6,721 nt of DNA from Acidobacteriota bacterium. Lineage in GTDB: Bacteria; Acidobacteriota; Terriglobia; Bryobacterales; Bryobacteraceae. The position numbers were made by a program, and so were the translations under genes. Shown in pieces: positions 1-6,197 of the stretch. The stretch is taken from assembly GCA_947505565.1 (NCBI GenBank), contig CANNLB010000148.1:1-6721 (forward strand), read 5' to 3'. Each line of letters starts with the position of its first letter. The stretch's first letter is position 1. The notes beneath the pieces are model-generated. The model was given only the letters and a program-made list of their open reading frames with translations. It was not told the origin of the DNA and did no database searches.

Positions 1-828
1 GTGAAGGCCGGCGTGCCCGCTGAAGTGTTCGGCTACTATCCCACCAGCCACGCGGGCGGGGCGGAGGTCCTCCGTGGCACCGGTCGGGGAATGCTGTTCG
101 GCGACGTTGCCGCGGCCAAGGCTTGGGGGGGCGATCCCCGGATCGAAATCCACGGCCCCGGCTATTCGAAAATCATCCTTGCCGACGACGGCGCGGCAGG
201 CTGGGAAAAGTATCTCGACCTCATGGTCGACTCGGTCGCCAACAATTCCGGCCGCTCCTGCGTCAACTGCTCCAGCATCTGGACCACCGGCGACGCGCGC
301 CAACTGGCCCAAGCTCTCGCCGAGCGCTTGGCCCAAATTAAGCCCACATCCGAGGACGATCCCCACGCGGCCGTCGCCCCGCTTGCCAATCCGGATGTCG
401 CCAAACGCATCAGCGCGATGGTCGATAGCGAACTCGATGGAGACGCGGTCGACCTCTGCGCCAAGGTGCGCGGCAGCGAACGGGTGGCCGTTTATGAGGG
501 CTGTACTTACCTGCTCCCGTCGGTCATCCATGTGTCTTCGAAGGAGCATTCCATGGCCAATCGCGAGTTCGGTTATCCCCACGTCAGCGTCGTCCAAGTC
601 GAGCCCAATGACCTGCCCCATTGTCTCGGGCCGACGCTAGTCTGCACCGCTCTGACCAACGACGCCAAACTCCACCAGCGCTTGCTTGCCAACCCGCACA
701 TTGGCCGGCTGAACCTGGGCGCCATTTCGACCATGAAAATTTCGTGGGATCAACCTCACGAAGGCAACCTGTTCGACCACCTGTACTCTCGCCGAGCCTT
801 CCAAGCGGTGCCCGAACTGGTGGGCTAG
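1..828 (+). CDS. Divergent aldehyde dehydrogenase family protein, C-terminal part (5' end outside window)
   Basis: The frame is open from base 1 and ends at TAG 826-828. The GTG at base 1 is probably an internal Val codon, because family members are about 450-500 residues and only 275 are here. What is visible matches the second half of the NAD(P)-dependent aldehyde dehydrogenase fold: AGVPAEVF near residues 3-10 (the usual AGxPxxV segment), IEIHGPG at 48-54 in the place of the ELGGK motif with candidate general base E49, NNSGRSCVNC at 81-90 with candidate catalytic C87, and REFGYPHVSVV at 188-198 in the place of the EIFGPVxxV motif with E189. The expected role is oxidation of an aldehyde, or reduction of an activated acid, in the cytoplasm. 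Several signature residues differ: G-R instead of G-Q/E before the cysteine, and H and P within the ELGGK-like motif. The substrate is therefore unknown and could be unusual. It abuts the glycosyltransferase gene, suggesting one operon. The family call is secure; the reaction direction is not. Confidence 0.85.
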   Translation: MKAGVPAEVFGYYPTSHAGGAEVLRGTGRGMLFGDVAAAKAWGGDPRIEIHGPGYSKIILADDGAAGWEKYLDLMVDSVANNSGRSCVNCSSIWTTGDARQLAQALAERLAQIKPTSEDDPHAAVAPLANPDVAKRISAMVDSELDGDAVDLCAKVRGSERVAVYEGCTYLLPSVIHVSSKEHSMANREFGYPHVSVVQVEPNDLPHCLGPTLVCTALTNDAKLHQRLLANPHIGRLNLGAISTMKISWDQPHEGNLFDHLYSRRAFQAVPELVG

Positions 829-831
829 TTG
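817..831 (+). promoter_or_regulatory. Stop-start junction and weak ribosome binding site for the glycosyltransferase
   Basis: TAG (826-828) is followed directly by TTG (829-831), with a G-rich CTGGTGGG at 817-824 four bases before the start. The TTG is chosen because it gives MKIVYITAG, a normal N-terminal beta strand for a GT4 enzyme, and no better start lies nearby. Ribosomes finishing the dehydrogenase could re-initiate here. The coupling is inferred from spacing alone. Confidence 0.5.
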
Positions 832-2064
832 AAGATCGTTTATATCACCGCGGGAGCCGCAAATATGTATTGCGGCTCCTGCATGCGGGACAACGCCTTA
901 GCCGGGTCGCTGAAGGCCGCTGGCCACGACGTGGTCCTTGTTCCCGTTTATACCCCCACTCTCACCGACGAAGCCAACCACAGTCTCCACCGCGTGTTTT
1001 TCGGCGGCGTGAGTGTTTATCTTCAACAAAAATCCGCCCTCTTTCGGCACACCCCCAAGTTCCTCGATAAGCTTTGGGACTCCAATACCGCCCTTCGTTT
1101 AGCTTCTCAACGGTCGGTCGGCGTAGACCCCAAGTTCCTGGGTGAGATGACCGTTTCCATGCTCGAAGGCGAGCATGGGCCGATTAAAAAGGAGTTCGAA
1201 AAACTTTGCGATTGGCTCGTTACGGAGCCGAAGCCAGACGTGATCAGTCTCCCGTTTGCGCTTCTCATTTCTTTTGCCAAACCGATGAAGCGAGTGACTG
1301 GGGCTCCCGTCTTGCTGACTCTGCAGGGGGAAGATCTGTTCCTGGACGGCCTCGCCGAACCTTGGCGATCCCGCAGCATGGAACTTATCCGTGCCAACGT
1401 TAAATACGTCGACGCGTTCATCGCGACTTCCGCATATTACGCGGGTTACATGACCGAATATTTCGGCATCCCCGCCGAGAAGGTTCACGTGGTTCCCCTC
1501 GGTATTAACTTCGAGGGCCTCGCCCCGGCCGAGAAAACGCACCCCGGTTTCCGCGTCGGTTTCTTCGCCCGGATCGCCCCCGAGAAGGGCCTCCACAATC
1601 TGGTGGAGGCCGTCCAAAAGCTCAATGGCGTCGAACTCCACGCCGCCGGCTACAATCTGCCCGAACACCGTGAGTACCTGGCCAAATACGCACCGTTCAT
1701 CCACTATCACGGTTCCCCCGACCGCCACGGCAAGGCCAGCTTTCTCCAAAGCATCGATGTCCTGTCGGTACCCACCGACTACGTTGAACCCAAAGGCTTC
1801 TCCGTCCTCGAAGCTTGGTCGTGCGGAGTTCCAGTGATCCAACCGGCCCACGGCGCATTCCCCGAGATGCTTGCTAAGACTGGTGGCGGCCTCCTTTTCC
1901 AGCCGGGCAACAACACCGAACTCGCCGCAGCCATTGCCTCCCTGCGCGACGACCGAGTCCTCCGCCGCGACCTCGCCGTCCGCGGCCTCGCCGGCGTCCA
2001 CCAGCACTATTCGATAGAGGCCATGACGCAGGCCGCGCTGTCCGTTTACCATAGAGTCGCGTGA
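829..2064 (+). CDS. GT4-family glycosyltransferase (GT-B fold)
   Basis: This 411-residue protein is the normal length for a retaining GT4 glycosyltransferase, which transfers a sugar from a nucleotide-sugar to an acceptor at the cytoplasmic side of the membrane. The N-terminal Rossmann domain starts MKIVYITAG and continues to KAAGHDVVLVPVYTP, the usual L-x-x-x-GH-x-V element. The C-terminal domain opens with VGFFARIAPEKG (243-254), in which R248 and K253 sit where GT4 enzymes bind the donor diphosphate. The EX7E motif is EPKGFSVLE, E320 to E328, followed by SCGVPVI, as in nucleotide-sugar binding sites. An odd CGSC (C15-C18) lies in the N-terminal loop that normally contacts the acceptor. There is no signal peptide or membrane segment. 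The gene starts with TTG directly after the dehydrogenase stop and overlaps the ABC ATPase by 4 nt. I recall similar proteins in planctomycete and acidobacterial genomes, but their sugar and acceptor are unknown to me. It could act on a lipid, polysaccharide or small molecule. Confidence 0.9.
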   Translation: MKIVYITAGAANMYCGSCMRDNALAGSLKAAGHDVVLVPVYTPTLTDEANHSLHRVFFGGVSVYLQQKSALFRHTPKFLDKLWDSNTALRLASQRSVGVDPKFLGEMTVSMLEGEHGPIKKEFEKLCDWLVTEPKPDVISLPFALLISFAKPMKRVTGAPVLLTLQGEDLFLDGLAEPWRSRSMELIRANVKYVDAFIATSAYYAGYMTEYFGIPAEKVHVVPLGINFEGLAPAEKTHPGFRVGFFARIAPEKGLHNLVEAVQKLNGVELHAAGYNLPEHREYLAKYAPFIHYHGSPDRHGKASFLQSIDVLSVPTDYVEPKGFSVLEAWSCGVPVIQPAHGAFPEMLAKTGGGLLFQPGNNTELAAAIASLRDDRVLRRDLAVRGLAGVHQHYSIEAMTQAALSVYHRVA

Positions 2065-2729
2065 TCAATCTCAAGCAAATCGCCAAGGCGTACGCAACGG
2101 CTGCCGGTCAGTTGCCCGTACTTGAAGCCGTCGACCTGATGATCGTCCCCGACGATCGCCTTTCGATCGTCGGTCCATCGGGTAGCGGCAAGAGCACCCT
2201 GCTTCACATCCTCGGCCTCCTCGATACGCCGACCTCCGGCAGTCTGGAATTCGACGGTCAGTGGCCGCTCGAACTCGACGAAGCCGCCCAAGCGCGCTTC
2301 CGCAACGAGAAAATCGGATTCATTTTCCAAGACCATTGCTTGCTGCCTCAGTGCACCGTTCTCGAGAACGTCCTAGCGCCGACGTTGGTCGGCAAATCCG
2401 ACGCCGCCGCTAAAGGTCGCGCGCAGGAACTACTCCATCGCGTCGGACTCACCTCTCGCCTTCAGCACCGCCCAGCCGAACTCTCCGGCGGAGAAAAACA
2501 GCGCGTTGCGATCGCCCGAGCTCTGATCCGCCAGCCAAAGCTGCTCCTTTGCGATGAACCCACCGGTAACCTAGACGAACGCACCGCCGCCGAAGTGACG
2601 GACCTCCTTCTCGAGCTCCAGCAGGAAGCCGGCAATATCATCGTCGTCGTAACCCACAGCAAGACTCTGGCCCAGCGGATGGACCGCCAGTTCGCGATGG
2701 TCAACGGCCGCCTCGAAGAAGCGCAGTGA
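2061..2729 (+). CDS. ABC transporter ATP-binding protein, LolD/MacB/YbbA type
   Basis: This 222-residue ATPase has every motif of an active ABC nucleotide-binding domain: Walker A GPSGSGKST (38-46, K44), Q-loop FIFQDH with Q90, signature LSGGEKQ (141-147), Walker B LLLCDEP with D165 and catalytic E166, GNLD just after it, and the H-loop histidine H199 in VVTHS. Length, FIFQDHCLLP and the VLENVLAP stretch after the Q-loop fit the LolD/YbbA/MacB subgroup, whose ATPases drive FtsX-like permeases. These work by a mechanotransmission cycle that acts on periplasmic substrates or extracts lipids or lipoproteins, without moving solute through a channel. The start is GTG at 2061, overlapping the glycosyltransferase stop as GTGA. 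No alternative nearby start gives the expected N-terminal INLKQIAKAY strand. The 3' end overlaps the permease gene by 1 nt, so the two should be made in step and form one complex. The family call is secure; the cargo is unknown. I do not assign lolD because the permease is not a LolC/E. Confidence 0.95.
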   Translation: MINLKQIAKAYATAAGQLPVLEAVDLMIVPDDRLSIVGPSGSGKSTLLHILGLLDTPTSGSLEFDGQWPLELDEAAQARFRNEKIGFIFQDHCLLPQCTVLENVLAPTLVGKSDAAAKGRAQELLHRVGLTSRLQHRPAELSGGEKQRVAIARALIRQPKLLLCDEPTGNLDERTAAEVTDLLLELQQEAGNIIVVVTHSKTLAQRMDRQFAMVNGRLEEAQ

Positions 2730-2731
2730 TG
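2726..2731 (+). promoter_or_regulatory. Overlapping stop/start of ATPase and permease (GTGATG)
   Basis: The six bases GTGATG contain the ATPase stop TGA (2727-2729), an ATG (2729-2731) and an in-frame upstream GTG (2726-2728). I take ATG as the start of the permease because it is the stronger codon and TGATG is a common coupling arrangement. GTG would add only one residue. A purine-rich GAAGAAG at 2715-2721 is the only ribosome-binding-like sequence before it. Confidence 0.6.
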
Positions 2732-5700
2732 ATCCGCAATCTCCAATGGTTTTGGCGAACGAACCTCGCCGTCGTCTTCGGCGTGGCGGTAGCCGTCGCG
2801 GTGATGATCGGCTCGCAAATCGTGGGCGACTCGGTTCAGGCCTCCCTTCGCGAACTCGCCCTGGCTCGCCTAGGACGCGTGGATTCCGCCGTCGTCGCGG
2901 CGCTGCCATTCACGGACGCACTCCCCGACCGCTTGGCCAAAAAGTCCCGCACAATGGCTCCGGTGCTCCACTTCGCTGGCGTCGTGAAGCACCAGGGCTC
3001 GAATAAGTCCGCCGCTAAGGTCCTTGTCTACGGCGTCGACGAGCGCTACTGGCGCTTGCAAGGAGCAGTGGCCGAGCCCCTTGGCGAACGCGACGCCATC
3101 ATCAGCGAGGCCCTAGCCAACGAGTTCGGGGCGAAGCCCAACGATGGGATTCTTGTGCGCATGGACAAGCCCAGCGAGATTCCTCAGGAATCGCTCCACG
3201 GCCGTCGCGAAGGCTCCGTTCGCACCGTTCGTTTCCGGGTCAAGAAAACGCTTCCCGGCGGCTTCGCACTCGAACCGCAACAAGGTGAACTCCGCGTCGT
3301 TTACGTGGCGCTCGCTACTTTGCAAAAGGAGCTCGACCAAGCCGGCAAGGCTAACTTGCTCGTAGTCGCGGGCTCCGCCATCACGACCGAGGAACTTCGC
3401 GACAGCCTCCGCATGGAGGACCTCGGCATGAAGCTCCGCCCTGTTCCCGGCGGCATGCAACTTGAAAGTGGAGCGGGCCTCCTTCGCGATGACCAAGTCG
3501 ACCGCGTCACGGAGACCGCCACGAAACTCGGCCTCCGCGCGGAGCCCTTGCTCACCTACCTCGCCAACGGCATGAAAGTTGGTAACCGCGAGGTGCCTTA
3601 TTCGCTCGTGACCGCTACTCCTGAGGTGACCGAAGGGATCCGTCTCAACGCCTGGACGATGCAGCAGACCGGCGCCAAGCCGGGCGATAAACTGCAGATG
3701 GATTACTACGTTTGGCGGCAGGAAGGCAAGCTTGATACGGCCTCGGCGTTGTTTACCGTCGCGGGCGCCACCGCCATCGGCGACCGCATTATGGCCCCGG
3801 ACTACCCCGGCATCAGCGATGCCGACAACGTCAGCGATTGGGATCCGCCGTTCCCGATGAGCCTCGACAGGATTCGCCCCATCGACGAGAAGTATTGGAC
3901 GGATTACCGCACCACCCCCAAGGCGTTCATTTCTATCGCCGACGGCCAGCGCATCTGGGGTTCCCGGTTCGGTAAAGTCTCTTCGGTCCGCCTCTATCCG
4001 GCAGGAAATGAACAAGCCTGGATCGCGGCGTTCCTGCCTAGCGTTAACCTCACCAAGGACGGCTTAACGCTGCTTCCGTTGCGCGACCAGGCTCTGGCCG
4101 CCTCGTTCGGGAGCACAGATTTTGGGATGTATTTCGGTCTGTTCAGCAGCTTCGTGATGGGTTCCGCCTTTCTGCTAACGGTGTTATTCTTCCGCCTCGG
4201 AATTGAGCAAAGGCTCCGCGAAATCGGCCTCTATCTCGCCATCGGCTACTCCCGCCGCGACGTCCGCCGTATGTTCGTTCGCGAAGGCCTGGCCCTCAGT
4301 TTGGCCGGCACCGTCGTCGGTTGTCTCGGTGCCTGGCTTTATGCTAGCGGCCTGCTCTACGGCCTGCGCCATTGGTGGAACGACGCCGTTGGGACGCAAG
4401 CGCTACAACTTCATCTCTCGCCGGCCGCCCTTCGCGGCGCTTTCTTCCCCAGCGTTCTGGGCAGTGTCATTATCGTCGTCATCACCCTCCGCCGCCTCCG
4501 CGGACTCACGCCATGGGACCTCCTCGCCGGTCGCCAGATCGACGATTTGCCGCGAACCGCGGGCCGGCTCCGTTGGGTGGCGATCGGCTTCCTCGCGGCG
4601 GGCCTGGCTCTCGCTGGAGCCTCCGCCGCTGGTCGGATCGCGCCCGAAGGCGGCTTCTTCGGTGCCGGCTTCTTGCTCCTCATCGGCGGTGCCCTGGGTA
4701 GCCGTGCGCTGCTCGAAGCCGGCCTGGGCGGTGATTTCAATTCGCTGGCCCGCCTCGCCTGGGCCAACGCCGGCCAACGGCCCACCCGGTCGATGATGAC
4801 CATAGCCCTCATCGCCTTCGCCACCTTCCTGCTCATCTCCCTCGAAGCCTTCCGCCACCCGCCTGCGTCCGCCCTTGCGTTCGGCAAATACGGCTTTATC
4901 GGCGAGAGCCAAACGCCACTTTACGAGAAACTGGACGGCGCCATTATGCTCCGCGTCCGTCCAGGCGAAGACGCCAGTTGCCTCAATCTCTACGCCCCGA
5001 CCCGGCCGAAAGTGGTCGCCCTTCCGCCCGGTCTCGTCGCCGCAATTGACACCCCGCTCGCGGACGGTATTATTCCCGCCGCGGCTGACGCAAACTCGCT
5101 TCAGTACATCCTCCACAAGGCCATCGGCGACGAAATGACCCTCGATGGGGGAGCGCGCATTCGCTTCGTCACCGCGCTACCCGGCAGCGTTTTCCAGAGC
5201 GAAGTGCTCATCGGCGAATCGTCATTCCTCCGTGCCTACCCCGCCGAACAAGGCTTCCGGATGATGCTGTTTGAAAAGGCGCCGAACGAAAACGTCGAAG
5301 AGCTATTCTCCGACTCCGGCCTCGACGTGATCACCGTGGCCGAAAAGCTGGCCCTGTTCCTTCGTGTCGAGCACGCCTACCTGTCGACCTTTCAAGCCCT
5401 CGGTGCTCTTGGGCTCATTCTCGGCACCTTTGGACTCGGAGCGGTCCTCTTGCGCAACGTCCTCGAACGCCGCAAGGAACTCGCGCTGCTGCGGGCCGTC
5501 GGCTTCACGGGCAGCGAAGTTGCTCAAGTCATTGTCCTGGAGAATCTGCTCCTGCTTGGGTTTGGCCTCGCGGTCGGCACCCTCTGCGCTCTGGTCGCAG
5601 TCGCGCCGTCTCTGATCGAGCGGGGTCAGGCGCCACCGTTGCTTTCAATGCTCGGACTGGTCGCCGCCGTTGCCCTTAGCGGGCTGCTCGCCTCCGTCCT

Positions 5701-5755
5701 CGCCACCCGCGCCGCCCTCCGCGCGCCCCTGCTCGCCTCTCTGCGATCGGAGTAA
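2729..5755 (+). CDS. FtsX-like ABC transporter permease, 10 TM segments with two large periplasmic domains
   Basis: This 1008-residue inner-membrane protein is the partner of the ATPase just upstream. A short cytoplasmic start (FWRTN) leads to TM1 at about 13-31. A very large periplasmic domain follows (about 32-465), then TM2 near 468-489, TM3 519-538, TM4 569-589, TM5 613-633, TM6 643-662 and TM7 688-708. A second periplasmic domain spans about 709-885, with TM8 887-907, TM9 940-960 and TM10 970-992. Each FtsX core has the expected cytoplasmic coupling helix after its first TM: RLREIGLYLAIGYSRRDV near 493-510 and RRKELALLRAVGFTGSEV near 913-930. Ten segments and two periplasmic domains resemble YbbP and BceB-like permeases more than MacB, LolC or LolE, which have four. 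The first periplasmic domain is about twice the MacB size and shows a probable internal duplication (GAKPND at 134-139, GAKPGD at 315-320). Its job is likely to move or release a hydrophobic or envelope substrate, but the cargo is not readable. The C-terminus, LRAPLLASLRSE, is intact. Confidence 0.93.
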   Translation: MIRNLQWFWRTNLAVVFGVAVAVAVMIGSQIVGDSVQASLRELALARLGRVDSAVVAALPFTDALPDRLAKKSRTMAPVLHFAGVVKHQGSNKSAAKVLVYGVDERYWRLQGAVAEPLGERDAIISEALANEFGAKPNDGILVRMDKPSEIPQESLHGRREGSVRTVRFRVKKTLPGGFALEPQQGELRVVYVALATLQKELDQAGKANLLVVAGSAITTEELRDSLRMEDLGMKLRPVPGGMQLESGAGLLRDDQVDRVTETATKLGLRAEPLLTYLANGMKVGNREVPYSLVTATPEVTEGIRLNAWTMQQTGAKPGDKLQMDYYVWRQEGKLDTASALFTVAGATAIGDRIMAPDYPGISDADNVSDWDPPFPMSLDRIRPIDEKYWTDYRTTPKAFISIADGQRIWGSRFGKVSSVRLYPAGNEQAWIAAFLPSVNLTKDGLTLLPLRDQALAASFGSTDFGMYFGLFSSFVMGSAFLLTVLFFRLGIEQRLREIGLYLAIGYSRRDVRRMFVREGLALSLAGTVVGCLGAWLYASGLLYGLRHWWNDAVGTQALQLHLSPAALRGAFFPSVLGSVIIVVITLRRLRGLTPWDLLAGRQIDDLPRTAGRLRWVAIGFLAAGLALAGASAAGRIAPEGGFFGAGFLLLIGGALGSRALLEAGLGGDFNSLARLAWANAGQRPTRSMMTIALIAFATFLLISLEAFRHPPASALAFGKYGFIGESQTPLYEKLDGAIMLRVRPGEDASCLNLYAPTRPKVVALPPGLVAAIDTPLADGIIPAAADANSLQYILHKAIGDEMTLDGGARIRFVTALPGSVFQSEVLIGESSFLRAYPAEQGFRMMLFEKAPNENVEELFSDSGLDVITVAEKLALFLRVEHAYLSTFQALGALGLILGTFGLGAVLLRNVLERRKELALLRAVGFTGSEVAQVIVLENLLLLGFGLAVGTLCALVAVAPSLIERGQAPPLLSMLGLVAAVALSGLLASVLATRAALRAPLLASLRSE
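5749..5752 (+). promoter_or_regulatory. Possible ribosome binding site (GGAG) for the first cytochrome
   Basis: GGAG lies inside the last codons of the permease, 12 bases before the ATG at 5765. That is longer than ideal, so it may work poorly or only through coupling with the permease stop (TAA 5753-5755). No better site exists in the 9-base gap. Confidence 0.3.
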
Positions 5756-5764
5756 GCTGGTTCT

Positions 5765-6166
5765 ATGCGCACTTTGCTGCTTCTCGCCGCCTGCCTACTG
5801 CCTGCCTTTGCCGCGGATCCCAAACTCATCGAACGTGGCCGCTACCTCGTCGAGGATGTTGGAATGTGCGCCGACTGCCACACCCCCAAAACCGACAAGG
5901 GCGAACTCGATCGGTCCAAATGGATGAAGGGCGCCGTGCTTGATTTCATGCCTATCGGCACCCCGCCCCCGGGCTGGCACAAAACGTCTCCCGACCTCAC
6001 GTCCACCAGCCGACTGTGGGCCAAATGGGGCGAACTGAGCATGTTGAAGTATCTCTCCACGGGCCTCAGCCCCAAGGGAACTCCGGCCGGTCCGCCCATG
6101 CCGATGTACAAATTCAACAAGCCCGACGCCGAAGCCATTCTTGAGTATTTGAAGTCTCTTAAGTAA
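5765..6166 (+). CDS. Small exported mono-heme cytochrome c
   Basis: This is a 133-residue class I-like cytochrome c. The first 16 or 17 residues (MRTLLLLAACLLPAFA) are a short Sec signal with a signal peptidase I site near AFA|AD, so the mature protein is about 116 residues in the periplasm. One heme site is visible: C35-A-D-C38-H39, with H39 as proximal iron ligand. The distal ligand is probably M112 or M114 in the GPPMPMYKF segment near the C-terminus, followed by the usual final helix DAEAILEYLKSLK. The region between (GELDRSKWMKGA, then MPIGTPPPGW) resembles small cytochromes that accept electrons from periplasmic dehydrogenases, including those with alcohol or aldose substrates. That resemblance is from memory. 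The gene begins 9 nt after the permease stop, so co-transcription with the ABC operon is possible, but the function looks separate. A second cytochrome gene follows 19 nt later, suggesting a shared electron-transfer task. Confidence 0.9.
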   Translation: MRTLLLLAACLLPAFAADPKLIERGRYLVEDVGMCADCHTPKTDKGELDRSKWMKGAVLDFMPIGTPPPGWHKTSPDLTSTSRLWAKWGELSMLKYLSTGLSPKGTPAGPPMPMYKFNKPDAEAILEYLKSLK

Positions 6167-6178
6167 CCGCGATAGACT
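6149..6178 (+). promoter_or_regulatory. Candidate sigma-70-like promoter for the di-heme cytochrome gene
   Basis: TTGAAG (6149-6154) and TAGACT (6173-6178) are separated by 18 bases, and each matches four of six consensus bases. The predicted transcript start, 6-8 bases after the second hexamer, falls at or next to the ATG at 6186, which would give a leaderless mRNA. The -35 part lies within the last codons of the first cytochrome. Such weak matches occur by chance, so this is only a candidate. Confidence 0.3.
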
Positions 6179-6197
6179 CGTGCGGATGATCGCACGA
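6178..6197 (+). repeat. Perfect 7-bp inverted repeat spanning the start codon of the di-heme cytochrome
   Basis: TCGTGCG (6178-6184) and CGCACGA (6191-6197) are exact reverse complements, separated by the 6 bases GATGAT that contain the ATG (6186-6188). As RNA it would be a GC-rich hairpin presenting the start codon in its loop. As DNA it could be a repressor-like operator. The sequence match is certain; any function is speculation, since a few such hairpins are expected in a window this long. Confidence 0.45.

Noticed and set aside
1099..2052. Long open frame of 317 codons on the - strand, opposite the glycosyltransferase
   Set aside because: It lies wholly opposite a gene with clear GT4 motifs. 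Its translation shows no recognisable domain, and long antisense frames are expected in GC-rich DNA with biased third positions.
3113..4015. Open frame of 300 codons on the - strand, opposite the permease
   Set aside because: Its composition is that of a shadow frame, it has no family motif, and it lies within the continuous permease reading frame.
4203..4796. Ser/Pro/Ala-rich + strand frame of 197 codons inside the permease
   Set aside because: It is an alternative frame of the transmembrane region; the permease frame has clear FtsX features here.
4403..5116. Open frame of 237 codons on the - strand, rich in Gly, Glu and Arg
   Set aside because: The low-complexity translation mirrors Ala/Leu/Pro-rich coding on the other strand. 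No start context or motif supports it.
5753..5758. TAAGCT as a -10 element for a leaderless start at ATG 5765
   Set aside because: The spacing resembles that of the second cytochrome, but it matches only three consensus bases and no -35-like sequence lies about 17 bases upstream (region near 5729-5736 is GC-rich).
5756..5764. Transcription terminator between permease and cytochrome
   Set aside because: The gap is 9 bases and neither it nor its flanks hold a GC stem followed by a T run.
5783..5794. LAAC in the signal peptide of the small cytochrome as a lipoprotein lipobox
   Set aside because: The cysteine is at residue 10, leaving too short a hydrophobic stretch before it, and a good signal peptidase I site (AFA|AD) follows.
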